DNA of 64,000 bases from positions 372,001-436,000 of the forward strand of contig NZ_FNRO01000001.1 in NCBI RefSeq assembly GCF_900107745.1. Direction: 5' to 3'. The notes below the pieces were generated by a model that was given only the letters and a program-made list of their open reading frames with translations, was not told where the DNA came from and made no database searches. Shown piece by piece: positions 48,708 through 58,217 of the stretch; position 1 is the first letter of the stretch; every line of letters begins with the position of its first letter. A program made the position numbers and the translations under genes. Source of the DNA: Variovorax sp. YR216 (lineage in GTDB: Bacteria; Pseudomonadota; Gammaproteobacteria; Burkholderiales; Burkholderiaceae_C).

Positions 48708-51097
48708 CAGCGCGCCCTGGGAGCGAGCGGCGCGGTGGCACGCGCGAACGCGGCCGAGAGCAGCAGCGCCAGCAGCGCGCCGGGTGCGACCACGCGGCCG
48801 ATCGACGACAGCGCCGGGATGTTGGAGATCGCGATCAACCCGAACGAGATCACCGTCGTCAGGTTCGCCAGCATCAGCGACGCCAGCGTGTCTTCGTCGG
48901 CGCGGCCGGTCTCGCGAAGTTGATCGAAGAACAAGGCGTAGTTCGATCCGACCGCCACGATCAGGAGCATCCCCACCAGATGAAGGATGCCCAGCGGCAC
49001 ATGGAGCGCCGCCATGCCGCCCATCGTGAGCACCACGGCCACTGCGAGTGGCTGGCACACCGCGAGCAACCGGCGGCCCGACCGCAAGTAGGCGCCGAGC
49101 AGGATCACCACCGCGAGCGCGCCGAGCATCACCTGCACGAAGGCCTCGTGCAGATAGCGCTGATAGAGGTTCGCCAACTCGTCGCCCACGTTGACCACCT
49201 GGACGTCCTGCACCCCGTCGAGCGCCGCCGCGAGCCGACTGGCGTCGAAGCTCGCGCCCGGATGCAACGCGATCAGCGTGGCCCATCCGCCGGCCTGCCG
49301 TTCGAACATCAATGCGCTGAGCACCGCGTCGAGCGGCCCGCCCTTCAGGTCGGCACGCTGGACGATCGGCAGGACCTTGGCCGCCTCCACATCCGCAATG
49401 AAGGGTTCGAGCCGCGATGCGGGCAGCGGTAATCCGCGCGTCGCATCTGCCAGCCGGGCGCGCAAGGTGTCTGCGTCCGGCAGGCTCGCGAGCCGCGCCT
49501 TCTGCGCCGCTTCGCTCGGCAACAGCCGCGTGACGGTTTCGTAGCCCGCGAGGTCGCCCTTGTCGACCAGCGCGTCAAGCCGCGCGCCAGCGGCCTCGGT
49601 GCTCTGCAGCGCCGATTGCAGATCGGCCCCCTGGACCACGACCAGCGTGCCGCCGTCGCTCGCGCCGATGTCCGATCGCAGTTCTGCGTCGAGCTTCTGC
49701 GTGGCCTGCGGCACCGGGCTCATCGCGCCGAGATTCGCGCGCCACAGATCGCCGCCCTGCCACAGCACCAGGACCAGAGCGACGGCGCCCAGTCCGGCGA
49801 ACACCCAGCGCAGACGCGGCAGACCCCGCACGAGGAATCCCGCCACACGCGCCATCCGGGCCCGCATGCCCATGCCCGTGGCGCCGTCCGGCGCGAGGAC
49901 CGGCAGCACGAAGCGTGCGACCAGCGCGGCCGCGATCAGGCCCGCGAGCGAGAACACGCCAAGCTGCGCCAACCCCGGAAAGCCCGAGAACACCAGCGCG
50001 GCGAATCCGCACACCGAGGTCAGCAGGCCCAGGCGCACCGTCGGCCAATGAATGTCGCGCCAGCGCCGCCATCCGGTGCCCGGCGTGGCCGCGCCGCGCG
50101 CCTGGATCAGGTAGTAGATCGCGTAGTCCACCGTCTCGCCGATCAGCGTGCTGCCGAACCCCAGCGTGAGGCCGTGCACCGAGCCGAAGACGAGGCTGAC
50201 CGTCGCGGTGCCCCAGACCACGCCAGTCGCGACCGGCAGGAACGCGACGACGAGCGCGCGCGGCGATGCGAAAGCCAGCAGCAGCAAGGCGCCCATCACG
50301 ATGCCGCCCACCACCGCGAGGTGAATCGCCTCGGTCTTGATCTGGTCCCGGCTCTCGACCGAGAAGATCGGCGCGCCGGTCATCTGCAGTTGCGGGCGGT
50401 CGCCCGAGAGGCCGTTCGTCGCTGCGTCGAACGCGCCGCGCACCTTTGCAATGGCCTTCGCGACTTCGTCGAGGTCGCTGCCCGACGCATGCGTGGTCGC
50501 GAGGATCACCGCGCGCGGCGCGCTGCGCGAGACCCACACGCCTTCTTCGCTGCGCGGTGAGCTTGCCGGGATCAGCCCTTCGGCGATGCGCTGCGTTTCG
50601 CCGGTCGGGTCACGATCGAGCAACGGCTTGAGCGCGTTGCCCGCGGGTGTTCCGAGCATCGACAGCGTGTCGACGATCGCATCGCGCAGGCCTTCGGTGG
50701 TGAAGCGTTCCGGCGTCACCCCGGGCGAAAGCTGGTAGCGGTGGTCGAAGACCCAGGTGCCCGACTGCTTCCATTCGCTGGTGTCGCCGTTCTGGACCTG
50801 GTCGAAGAGACCGCCTTGCCGCATCGCCGATGCAAGCGCGCGCGACACATCGGCGCGCTGCGCCGCATCCTTGCCGCCCTCGATGCCGATGAAGATGGTG
50901 CGCGAGGCGATGCCGCTCTGGAGTTGCTCGATCAGCAGCCGCTGCCGCGCGTCGGGGCTCTTCGGCAGGAAGGCGGAAAGGTCCGCGCTGAAGTGCGAGC
51001 GCGCGATCACCGCGATGCCCACGGCCAGCAGCGCCAGCCAGAGCCACAGCGAGAGCCTGGCGGGGCGCCCGCTCGCCGATGAAGCGACGCGCGTCAC
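48707..51097 (-). CDS. MMPL/RND-family exporter of the pigment locus
   Basis: The 796-residue inner-membrane protein has an N-terminal helix (about 15-33), a periplasmic domain, a block of six helices (about 250-430) with the RND-type GETVDYAIYYLIQAR, a second periplasmic domain and a second helix block ending near residue 790 (AVGSNYALFFDQLRETG). The SD/MMPL layout matches exporters in xanthomonadin and aryl-polyene clusters, proposed to move the lipid-linked pigment outward. It starts at GTG 51097 inside the LolA-like stop. Confidence 0.9.
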   Translation of the reverse strand: MTRVASSASGRPARLSLWLWLALLAVGIAVIARSHFSADLSAFLPKSPDARQRLLIEQLQSGIASRTIFIGIEGGKDAAQRADVSRALASAMRQGGLFDQVQNGDTSEWKQSGTWVFDHRYQLSPGVTPERFTTEGLRDAIVDTLSMLGTPAGNALKPLLDRDPTGETQRIAEGLIPASSPRSEEGVWVSRSAPRAVILATTHASGSDLDEVAKAIAKVRGAFDAATNGLSGDRPQLQMTGAPIFSVESRDQIKTEAIHLAVVGGIVMGALLLLAFASPRALVVAFLPVATGVVWGTATVSLVFGSVHGLTLGFGSTLIGETVDYAIYYLIQARGAATPGTGWRRWRDIHWPTVRLGLLTSVCGFAALVFSGFPGLAQLGVFSLAGLIAAALVARFVLPVLAPDGATGMGMRARMARVAGFLVRGLPRLRWVFAGLGAVALVLVLWQGGDLWRANLGAMSPVPQATQKLDAELRSDIGASDGGTLVVVQGADLQSALQSTEAAGARLDALVDKGDLAGYETVTRLLPSEAAQKARLASLPDADTLRARLADATRGLPLPASRLEPFIADVEAAKVLPIVQRADLKGGPLDAVLSALMFERQAGGWATLIALHPGASFDASRLAAALDGVQDVQVVNVGDELANLYQRYLHEAFVQVMLGALAVVILLGAYLRSGRRLLAVCQPLAVAVVLTMGGMAALHVPLGILHLVGMLLIVAVGSNYALFFDQLRETGRADEDTLASLMLANLTTVISFGLIAISNIPALSSIGRVVAPGALLALLLSAAFARATAPLAPRAR

Positions 51098-51720
51098 GGC
51101 GTGGGTCGCGCCGGCGCGCTGACAGTGCTGCGATCGGGCGTGATGTTCATCACCGAACGGTCGCCGCCGATGAACTCCATCTCGATGCCGAGCACTTCGC
51201 CGCCCCGACCGGTCAGGCGCATGCTGCGCACCTGTGCGGCGAGGCGTTCGTCGACGGGCTGGAGCTCCAGCGCCCACTCGTTGCGGGTGCCGGTGAGCGT
51301 GCTGCGGAAGTAGCGCTGCAGGCTTTGTGCATTGCCGCTCAGGGTGCCGCGCATCGCTTCGACCATGCCGAGCAGCTCGGGCATGCTGTCGAGCGCGACC
51401 GTGCGGGTGCGGCCGCCGCGCGACAACGTCAGCGTGTTGCCCTCCACGCTCATCGTCTCGGGGCGCGGCGTGATCGTGCGGCGCATCAGCCGGTCGGGCG
51501 CGGTAAAGCTCAGCACGCCGCTGGCGTCCAGCGGCCCTTCGAGGCCGCGCACGAAGCGCTGTTCGGTGAACGTGGCGTCCCCGCTCCTGCGCTGCGCCAG
51601 CAGGCTCATGAGCTCGGGCACATCGAACGCCCAGGCGGACGACGCCGACATCACGAGCGCCAGCGCCGCGAGCAACGCCTTGCACCAGCGATCAATCCGA
51701 ATCTTCGAGCCAGAAATCAT
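51094..51720 (-). CDS. LolA-like outer-membrane lipoprotein carrier
   Basis: The 208-residue periplasmic protein has a signal peptide (ALLAALALVMSASSAWA, cleavage about residue 31). A LolA-like half-barrel follows, with FTEQRFVRGLEGPLDASGVLSF and RLMRRTITPRPETMSV, as in LolA. It probably accepts the pigment-lipid from the MMPL exporter and carries it to the outer membrane. ATG 51720 overlaps the upstream acyltransferase by 29 bases. Confidence 0.87.
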   Translation of the reverse strand: MISGSKIRIDRWCKALLAALALVMSASSAWAFDVPELMSLLAQRRSGDATFTEQRFVRGLEGPLDASGVLSFTAPDRLMRRTITPRPETMSVEGNTLTLSRGGRTRTVALDSMPELLGMVEAMRGTLSGNAQSLQRYFRSTLTGTRNEWALELQPVDERLAAQVRSMRLTGRGGEVLGIEMEFIGGDRSVMNITPDRSTVSAPARPTP

Positions 51721-52672
51721 GAAAGTTGAACCAGTTGTGCGGATACGCGCGGCACAGCGCCTCGAGCCGCGCCACATAGCTTTCGAGCGCTGCACGGATG
51801 CGCCGTTCGCGCTCGGCAGGATCGGCGATGCGTTCGCTGAAGTCGGCCAGCGGCTCGAACAGCACATCGTAGCGGGCACCGCCCACGTAAAGGCCGGCCA
51901 TGAAGAACACCTTGCGGCGCAGCAATGCGGCCAGGCGGAAAGGCCCGTCGTTGAAGATCGCAGGCTGCCCGAGGAAAGGCAATTCGACGCTGCTGCCCCG
52001 CTGCTGACCCGCCTCTTCGGGACCGGCGAGCGTGCGGTCCGCCAGCAGGCCGGCGAGGCCGCCGGAGTCGAGCCAGTCGCGCAGTTCGAGCATCGCGTGC
52101 GGACGGCCCAGCGCAATGATGTGCGGCCGGTGCTCGGGCAGGCTGATCGCATTGAGCAAGGCGCTGATCTGCTGCGCGTTGTCCTGGTACATCAGCATCG
52201 CGAGCCGGATGTCGGCAGGGGCTTCTTCCTTCTGCCGCGTGGCGCCCAGCGCCTCGAAGCTGCCGACGTGCGCGCCCAGCATGAAGGCACCACGCCCCGC
52301 ATTCACCTCGGCCTCGACTGCTTCGTGACCGCGCACGTGCACGTCGAAGAGGTCGATGCGTCCGCGCAGGAAATAGAGCCGGTCGAGCACCGTCGATGCG
52401 AAGGCATGCAGCAGCCGGTAGCCATCGCTCCACCCGGCCCGCGGCCCGATCGCGCGGAGCAGATAGCGTTTGATGTGGCGTCGCGGCGTCGGCGAAAAGA
52501 GGAGGAAATAGAGCGCGATGGGATGCAGCACCAGGCGCGCAATTGGCCGACCGAGCCTGAGCGCGATCCAGCTGATGACACGCAGCGCGAGCATGTTGCT
52601 GCGCTCGGGCGCGCGTGCCCAATCGGCCTGCCCGGGACGGGAATCGCCGCTCTCGGGCGGCGAAGCGCTCAT
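51692..52672 (-). CDS. LpxL/HtrB-like acyltransferase of the pigment locus
   Basis: The 326-residue protein has an N-terminal hydrophobic region (about 40-60) and a lysophospholipid/lipid A acyltransferase domain with GAHVGSFEALGA (HX4E, about 142). The LGRPHAMLELRDWLDSGGLAGLLADRT block and RLAALLRRKVFFMAGL follow. Aryl-polyene clusters usually carry such a gene and its acceptor there is thought to be a lipid anchor. The start overlaps the ligase stop (ATGA). Confidence 0.87.
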   Translation of the reverse strand: MSASPPESGDSRPGQADWARAPERSNMLALRVISWIALRLGRPIARLVLHPIALYFLLFSPTPRRHIKRYLLRAIGPRAGWSDGYRLLHAFASTVLDRLYFLRGRIDLFDVHVRGHEAVEAEVNAGRGAFMLGAHVGSFEALGATRQKEEAPADIRLAMLMYQDNAQQISALLNAISLPEHRPHIIALGRPHAMLELRDWLDSGGLAGLLADRTLAGPEEAGQQRGSSVELPFLGQPAIFNDGPFRLAALLRRKVFFMAGLYVGGARYDVLFEPLADFSERIADPAERERRIRAALESYVARLEALCRAYPHNWFNFHDFWLEDSD

Positions 52673-54372
52673 GACGCGATGCCGACGCCGGGTGTCCAGC
52701 GCCCGCTCGCGGCGACGACCTCGCCGCAGCGCACTTCGAACCGCAGCCCGCGCGACGCGCCGGTTTCAGGAACGAGATCGATCAGCAGCGCGCTGCCCGG
52801 CCGTACGGGCGCGAGGAACTTGGCCGCCGCAAGCGTCGGACTGGGCCCAAGACGCGCCGAGAGCGCCGGTACACCGCGCACGGCTTCGAGCACTTCCGCC
52901 ACCAGCAGCGCACCCGGCAACAGCGGTTGGCCCGGGAAGTGGCCGGCGAAGGCCGGATGGTCTTCGGGCACCTCGCGCGTCAGTTGCACCGGCGTCGTGT
53001 CCGAGGCCAGATGCGCCAGCGCGAACTCGCGCAACGACTTGACCGTGAGCTTGCCGGTGCCTTCGCGCGGGAAGGCATTCACATGCACCACGCGCCGCGG
53101 CACGAACACCGCCTCGACGCGCTCGCGCAGCGCAGCGATGATCGCCTGTGCATCGAGCGTCGGCGCCACGACGAAGGCGACAGGCCGCACCACGCCGTCG
53201 ACCACGTCATCGGGCAGCCAGAAGGCACCGTCGACGACGCCCGGAATGCTGTTGAGGTGGTGGTTGAGATAGCCCAGCGAACTGCGTCGGCCGGCCACGT
53301 GGATCAGGTCGTTCGCACGGCCCAGCAGGCGGAAGCGACGATCGCCCTGCAGCTCGAGGATGTCCGCCACCGGGGTCGGCTCGCGAATGAAGTCACCCGA
53401 GACGACGAAGCGCTCGTTGCCCGCTGCATCCTGCTCGCGGTGGACGCGGACGTCGCCAAAGGTTTCCCACACCTCGCTCTGGGTCGGCTGGCGCGTGGCG
53501 ACCTGGCCGGATTCGGTGCTGCCGTAGATCTCGATCAGCTTGCCGCCCATCGCCTCCTCCGCCTGGGCCGCGAGTTGCGGCGACAGCGGCGCGGTGGCCG
53601 AGAGGATCAGGTCGACCTGCGGCAGCTCGATGCCGGACAGCAGCAGGGTCTTCAGGTGGAAAGGCGTGGTCACCAGCGCGCGCGGCTGCGGCACCGAGGC
53701 CAGCGCCTTCGCCACGTCGGCCGGGAAGAACGGCCGTCCGCTCTCGAACGCCGCGCCGCCCAGCAGCGCGAGCAACGCCGAGGATTCGAGGCCGTAGCTG
53801 TGCTGCACTGGCACCGTCGCGACCAGCGTCAGGCCGGACAGCGAGGGACGGCCCAGCAGGCTCGACAGCCGCTCGACCGCCGCCTTGACGCAGCCCACGA
53901 GACTGCCCCAGGTCTTGGCGTGCGGTTGCGGCGCGCCGGTGGAGCCGGAGGTCAGCAGACTCGCCGCATGCATGTCGCGATCGAATGCCGGCAGCGGCGC
54001 GTCGGCCGAGCGATCCGAGGGCGCGTGCTTGTCGAAGAGAACGTTCGGAAGGCCGGGCGTTTCGATCGCGGCGTCGTCGATCACCGCGAATGCCGGATCG
54101 CCGACTTCGTGCAGTCGCGCGAGGGTGTCGGGCCGGGCATCGGGCGGCAGGAAGCTGGTTTCTCCGCGTACGAGTGCAGCCGCCAGGCTGACGGCGAAGG
54201 CGTAACGGTCCACGCACAGGTTCACGACCGGGCCACCCTCGCGCAATTGCGGCGCGAAGCGGGCCACGTCGGCGAGAAACTCGCGTGCGCTCACGGGCAC
54301 GCCGTCGCGCCACGCGAGCGGCTGGTCGAGGTCACGGTCCGCGATCAGCGGGAATTGGGATTTGGATGTCAC
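52669..54372 (-). CDS. AMP-dependent acyl ligase fused to a FabZ-like dehydratase
   Basis: The 567-residue bifunctional protein is an adenylate-forming ligase from residue 1 to about 450, with the P-loop LLTSGSTGAPQPHAKTWG (139-156), EIYGSTESGQVATRQP and LGRANDLIHVAGRR. Residues from about 465 to 567 form a hotdog domain with HPAFAGHFPGQPLLPG, where the His of GHFPG is catalytic in FabA/FabZ. The ligase half would load hydroxybenzoate on the ACP and the hotdog half would dehydrate. The start is GTG 54372, 13 bp after the membrane protein gene. Confidence 0.88.
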   Translation of the reverse strand: MTSKSQFPLIADRDLDQPLAWRDGVPVSAREFLADVARFAPQLREGGPVVNLCVDRYAFAVSLAAALVRGETSFLPPDARPDTLARLHEVGDPAFAVIDDAAIETPGLPNVLFDKHAPSDRSADAPLPAFDRDMHAASLLTSGSTGAPQPHAKTWGSLVGCVKAAVERLSSLLGRPSLSGLTLVATVPVQHSYGLESSALLALLGGAAFESGRPFFPADVAKALASVPQPRALVTTPFHLKTLLLSGIELPQVDLILSATAPLSPQLAAQAEEAMGGKLIEIYGSTESGQVATRQPTQSEVWETFGDVRVHREQDAAGNERFVVSGDFIREPTPVADILELQGDRRFRLLGRANDLIHVAGRRSSLGYLNHHLNSIPGVVDGAFWLPDDVVDGVVRPVAFVVAPTLDAQAIIAALRERVEAVFVPRRVVHVNAFPREGTGKLTVKSLREFALAHLASDTTPVQLTREVPEDHPAFAGHFPGQPLLPGALLVAEVLEAVRGVPALSARLGPSPTLAAAKFLAPVRPGSALLIDLVPETGASRGLRFEVRCGEVVAASGRWTPGVGIAS

Positions 54373-54385
54373 CGCAGAGTCCGGT

Positions 54386-55024
54386 TCAACGCCGGGCGGT
54401 GCCACTGGCCGGCGTGCTGTAGAAGGCGCGCACCGCATCCACGAGGCGGGTGCGTTCGAATTCGGGATGGAGCCGATAGCGCAGCAGGTGTTCGCCCAGG
54501 AAGAGCACACCGATCAGCAGCGGCGTCAGCAGATTCGCGAGCACCGACCAGACCGCGAACGGCTGGGTTTCGAACACGATGACCGAAGCGACGGCCATCA
54601 AGGCGAAATAGAGCGTCCAGACCCGCGTGACCTGCGCGGTGTAGGCCACGTGGGCCGGCGACAGCGGATGCACGCGCTGCGCGAACTGCCCGATGAGCGA
54701 CAGCCGGCCGGCGCGCAGCGTGCCACCGAACCACCCGCACAGCAGCGCGTTGATGCCGGCGTGCTGGAGCATGTAGAGCCGGTTCGTGTCGCCCACATCG
54801 CCACGGATCACGAGCGCGAACAGGACGACGCCCACCATGGCGGAAAGCGCCAGCCCCCGGCTTCCGAAGCGGCTGCCGGCGAGCCCCATGGCGGTCAGCC
54901 ACAGCGGGCCGAGCAGCACCACGATCGCCCACGGCTCTGCCGCGTGGTAGAGCATCATCCAGTGGGAAACAAAGGCATAGCCCACCCCCGCGATCAGCAG
55001 GAGCGCCATGCGCCATCGAGACAT
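54386..55024 (-). CDS. COG4648-like integral membrane protein
   Basis: The 212-residue protein has about six transmembrane segments (starting MALLLIAGVGYAFVSHWM, then IVVLLGPLWLTAMGLAG, and further pairs to about residue 180). The conserved loop RLYMLQHAGINALLCGWFGGTL and the C-terminal EHLLRYRLHPEFERTRLVDAVRAF follow. This family recurs beside ACP and AMP-ligase genes in aryl-polyene clusters; its biochemical role is unknown. It lies 3 bp after the ACP gene. Confidence 0.85.
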   Translation of the reverse strand: MSRWRMALLLIAGVGYAFVSHWMMLYHAAEPWAIVVLLGPLWLTAMGLAGSRFGSRGLALSAMVGVVLFALVIRGDVGDTNRLYMLQHAGINALLCGWFGGTLRAGRLSLIGQFAQRVHPLSPAHVAYTAQVTRVWTLYFALMAVASVIVFETQPFAVWSVLANLLTPLLIGVLFLGEHLLRYRLHPEFERTRLVDAVRAFYSTPASGTARR

Positions 55025-55027
55025 GGA

Positions 55028-55339
55028 TCAGGAAGTGCCGCGGTTTTGCGCGACATGCGCTGCAAGACTGCGCAGCGACGAGAAGATCTGCTGGTTGCGC
55101 TCGTCGTCCGAGCGCAGCTGGAAGCCGTACTTGCGCGAAACTTCCAGCGCCACTTCGAGGATGTCGATCGAATCGAGACCCAGGCCTTCGCCATAGAGCG
55201 GCGCGTTGGGCGCGATGTCGGCCGGGGCGACTTCCAGGTTGAGCGATTCGACCAGAAGCACGGCCAATTCATTCTCCAGGGGGGACTGTTCGGAAGTGTC
55301 GCCAGCGGCGGAAACGGGAAATTGTGCAGTCGATGACAA
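55028..55339 (-). CDS. Acyl carrier protein of the pigment locus
   Basis: The 103-residue protein carries the phosphopantetheine site in LGLDSIDILEVAL (Ser57), with flanking helices LENELAVLLVESLNLEV and QQIFSSLRSLAAHV. The best start is TTG 55339, placed 7 bases after GGAG. An upstream in-frame ATG at 55441 would run through the TATAAT promoter element and is not favoured. It is the first gene of the minus-strand operon and the only ACP in the locus; classical aryl-polyene clusters usually have two. Confidence 0.85.
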   Translation of the reverse strand: MSSTAQFPVSAAGDTSEQSPLENELAVLLVESLNLEVAPADIAPNAPLYGEGLGLDSIDILEVALEVSRKYGFQLRSDDERNQQIFSSLRSLAAHVAQNRGTS

Positions 55340-55385
55340 AAGAGAACTCCGGAACTTGTGAAAAACTATCGCTCGGGTTCTTGGA

Positions 55386-55391
55386 ATTATA
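55386..55391 (-). promoter_or_regulatory. -10 box of the ACP-to-GST pigment operon
   Basis: On the minus strand a perfect TATAAT lies 46 bases upstream of the ACP TTG start, giving a leader of about 40 bases. The -35 is not convincing (CAGTCT at 17 bp). Confidence 0.5.
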
Positions 55392-55443
55392 GGGAGGCCT
55401 GCTTCGCTAGACTGGCTGCTCTCGCAACGACCGGAATTCACCC

Positions 55444-56964
55444 ATGGCCGACCCCCTCCTCATTGCCCGTCACGACGCCGTCGAATGCAACCTGCTGCCG
55501 GGACTGGCCAACCGCCATGGCCTGATCACCGGGGCCACCGGCACCGGCAAGACCGTCACGCTGCAGACCATGGCCGAGAAGCTGTCCACCATCGGCGTGC
55601 CGGTATTCATGGCCGACGTCAAGGGCGACCTGACCGGTGTCAGCCAGAAAGGCAGCATCGGCGAGAAGATGGCCGCTTCGCTGAAGGAACGCGGCATCGA
55701 TGCGCCCGAGCCCTTCGCCTGCCCCGTCACGCTGTGGGATGTGTTCGGCGAACAGGGCCATCCGGTGCGCGCCACCATCTCCGACATGGGGCCGCTGCTG
55801 CTGGGCCGCATGCTCGACCTCAACGACACCCAGTCGGGTGTGCTCAACCTGGTGTTCAAGATCGCGGACGACAACGGCCTGCTGCTGCTCGACCTCAAGG
55901 ACCTGCGCGCGATGCTCCAGTACGTGGGCGAGAACGCGAGCCAGTTCACCACCCAGTACGGCAACATCAGCGCGGCCAGCATCGGCGCGATCCAGCGCGG
56001 CCTCCTGCAGATCGAAACCCAGGGCGGCGACAAGTTCTTCGGCGAGCCGATGCTCAACATCGCCGACTTCATGCAGACCGAAGGCGGCAAGGGCGTGGTG
56101 AACATCCTGGCGGCGGACAAGCTGATGAATTCGCCGCGCCTTTACGCGACCTTCCTGCTGTGGATGCTCTCGGAGCTCTTCGAGCAACTGCCCGAGATCG
56201 GCGACCCGGACCAGCCCAAGCTGGTGTTCTTCTTCGACGAAGCGCACCTGCTCTTCAACGAGGCGCCCAAGGCGCTGGTGGAGCGCATCGAACTCGTGGT
56301 GCGGCTCGTGCGCTCCAAGGGCGTGGGCGTCTTCTTCGTCACACAGAACCCGCTGGACATCCCCGACTCGGTGCTCGCCCAGCTCGGCAACAGGGTGCAG
56401 CACGCATTGCGGGCCTTCACGCCGCGCGACCAGAAGGCGGTCAAAGCGACCGCGACCACGATGCGGCAGAAGCCCGGCCTGGACATCGAGAAGGCCATCA
56501 CCGAACTCGCGGTCGGCGAGGCGCTGGTCAGCTTCCTCGACGACAAGGGCCGCCCGTCGGTGACCGAGCGCGTGTACGTGCTGCCGCCCGGCAGCCAGAT
56601 CGGGCCGATCACGCCCGCCCAGCGCCAGGCCCTGGTCGCGAACTCGCTGGTCGCAGGTGTCTACGAAAAGGCGGTCGATCGTGAGTCGGCCTATGAAAAG
56701 CTCAAGGGCCGCGCGGCGAGCGCGCCGGATGCACCCGTGCCTGGGACCGTGAACCCGGGCGCGGCGTCGCCGCAGGATGCAGGCGGTGGCGTGATGAACA
56801 CCGTCAACGAGATCCTGTTCGGCTCGGTCGGTCCGCGCGGCGGCCGACACGACGGCCTCGCGCAGACCATGGCGAAGTCCGCGATGCGCACCATGGGCAC
56901 GACCGTCGGCAAGGAAATCCTGCGCGGCGTGCTTGGCGGCATCTTCGGCTCGAAGAAGCGCTGA
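55444..56964 (+). CDS. HerA-like bacterial ATPase/helicase (DUF853, YjgR type)
   Basis: The 506-residue protein has Walker [13 protein letters not shown] near residue 28-39 and Walker B-like [13 protein letters not shown] near residue 260. An arginine-rich sensor segment follows, with [29 protein letters not shown]. This is the DUF853 'HerA helicase-like' family (E. coli YjgR), related to archaeal HerA and FtsK-type hexameric motors; its role is unclear. It is divergent from the pigment ACP and ends 1 bp from the convergent dehydrogenase stop. Confidence 0.9.
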   Translation: MADPLLIARHDAVECNLLPGLANRHGLITGATGTGKTVTLQTMAEKLSTIGVPVFMADVKGDLTGVSQKGSIGEKMAASLKERGIDAPEPFACPVTLWDVFGEQGHPVRATISDMGPLLLGRMLDLNDTQSGVLNLVFKIADDNGLLLLDLKDLRAMLQYVGENASQFTTQYGNISAASIGAIQRGLLQIETQGGDKFFGEPMLNIADFMQTEGGKGVVNILAADKLMNSPRLYATFLLWMLSELFEQLPEIGDPDQPKLVFFFDEAHLLFNEAPKALVERIELVVRLVRSKGVGVFFVTQNPLDIPDSVLAQLGNRVQHALRAFTPRDQKAVKATATTMRQKPGLDIEKAITELAVGEALVSFLDDKGRPSVTERVYVLPPGSQIGPITPAQRQALVANSLVAGVYEKAVDRESAYEKLKGRAASAPDAPVPGTVNPGAASPQDAGGGVMNTVNEILFGSVGPRGGRHDGLAQTMAKSAMRTMGTTVGKEILRGVLGGIFGSKKR

Positions 56965-56965
56965 C

Positions 56966-58192
56966 TCAGACCAGCTGCGTCAGCGCGTTCTCGAAGGCCT
57001 GGCGCGCAATCCCGGTGCGGCCGCTCGAACGGGCATGGCAGCGCGCGAGCGCCGCAGCCACCGTGGCAGACACGTCACCGAAGATCGCCGCATCGGACAC
57101 TTCCGCGTCACCCTCCATCAGGAACGCGAAGGCGCGCGCCATGCCGCAGTTGGCGATGAAGTCAGGGATCACCGCGACCTGCGAATCGGCCTGCTCGTAG
57201 ATCGGGCCGTAGAAGATCTCGCTGTCGGCAAAGGGCACGTTCGCGCCGCTGGACACCACTTCGAGCCCGCCTTCGACCAACGCCTCGACCTGCTCGCGGG
57301 TCACGAGCCGAGAGCCCGCACAGGGCAGGAAGATCTCGGCGCCCGCGCTCCAGACCAGGCTGTCGATTTCGTCGAAGCGCAGCATGTACTTCGCCGAGAG
57401 CTGGTTGCCCTTCTTTTCGAGGAAAAGCTGGCGCACCTGGTCAAAGCTGAAGCCGTCCGGATTCAGCAGTCCGCCGTCGCGGTCGATGATCCCGACCACC
57501 TTCGCGCCTTCCTGCGCAAGGTAGTACGCGGCGGCGGAACCGACATTGCCCCACCCCTGCACGATGACGCGCTTGCCGGCCACGCTGCCCCCGTACAAGC
57601 GGTAGTAGTGCCGCACCGACTCGGCCACGCCCCAGCCGGTGATCAGGTCGGCCACCACGTATCGGCGCGCGATGTCGGGCGAGTACTGGCGGTCTTCCAC
57701 CACCTTGGCCACGCCCATGCGCAATTGGCCGACCTTCTGGATGCGCTCGCTGTCGCTCGGCGCGAAATGCCCGTTGACCACGCCCTCCTGGGGATGCCAG
57801 AGGCCAAAGCTCTCGGTGATTGGGATCACTTCGTGCACCTCGTCGACGTTGAGGTCGCCGCCGGTGCCGTAGTAGGTCTTGAGCAGCGGCGTCACCGCCT
57901 TGTACCAGCGCCGCAGCACGTCGTTCTTGCGCGGATCGGCCGGGTCGAAGTCGATGCCCGACTTCGCGCCGCCGATGGCCGGGCCGGAGACGCTGAACTT
58001 GACTTCCATGGTCTTCGCCAGCGATTCGACCTCGCGCCGGTCCAGACCGGCACGCATTCGCGTTCCACCGCCGGCGGCGCCGCCGCGCAGCGAATTGATG
58101 ACGACCCAGCCCTTGGCGGGTGTTTCGGCGTCGTGCCATTCGAAGACGATCTCGGGCGCCTTGTTCTCGAAGCGGGTCAGCAGTTCTTTCAT
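56966..58192 (-). CDS. Glu/Leu/Phe/Val-type amino acid dehydrogenase
   Basis: The 408-residue enzyme oxidatively deaminates an amino acid with NAD(P). The substrate domain has GGAAGGGTRM (Gly-rich), KFSVSGPAIGGAKSGIDFDP with the lysines of the active site, and GTGGDLNVDEVHEV. The Rossmann domain has VIVQGWGNVGSAAAYYL. Which amino acid is used cannot be decided. It is the last gene of the ABC importer operon, 25 bp after the ATPase, with a divergent Lrp-type regulator upstream. This argues for a catabolic role. Confidence 0.88.
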   Translation of the reverse strand: MKELLTRFENKAPEIVFEWHDAETPAKGWVVINSLRGGAAGGGTRMRAGLDRREVESLAKTMEVKFSVSGPAIGGAKSGIDFDPADPRKNDVLRRWYKAVTPLLKTYYGTGGDLNVDEVHEVIPITESFGLWHPQEGVVNGHFAPSDSERIQKVGQLRMGVAKVVEDRQYSPDIARRYVVADLITGWGVAESVRHYYRLYGGSVAGKRVIVQGWGNVGSAAAYYLAQEGAKVVGIIDRDGGLLNPDGFSFDQVRQLFLEKKGNQLSAKYMLRFDEIDSLVWSAGAEIFLPCAGSRLVTREQVEALVEGGLEVVSSGANVPFADSEIFYGPIYEQADSQVAVIPDFIANCGMARAFAFLMEGDAEVSDAAIFGDVSATVAAALARCHARSSGRTGIARQAFENALTQLV

Positions 58193-58217
58193 CTTTGTCT
58201 TTCAGGATTCGTTGAGG

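Noticed and set aside
54369..55016. Second minus-strand frame over the COG4648-like gene
   Set aside because: The competing frame encodes a coherent multi-helix membrane protein with correct spacing to its neighbours; this one is Arg/Gly/Ala-rich without hydrophobic segments.
45230..55340. Search for a ketosynthase or its remnant
   Set aside because: No Cys-His-His ketosynthase pattern was seen in any frame, and all gaps are shorter than about 40 bp, so no ketosynthase feature is reported.
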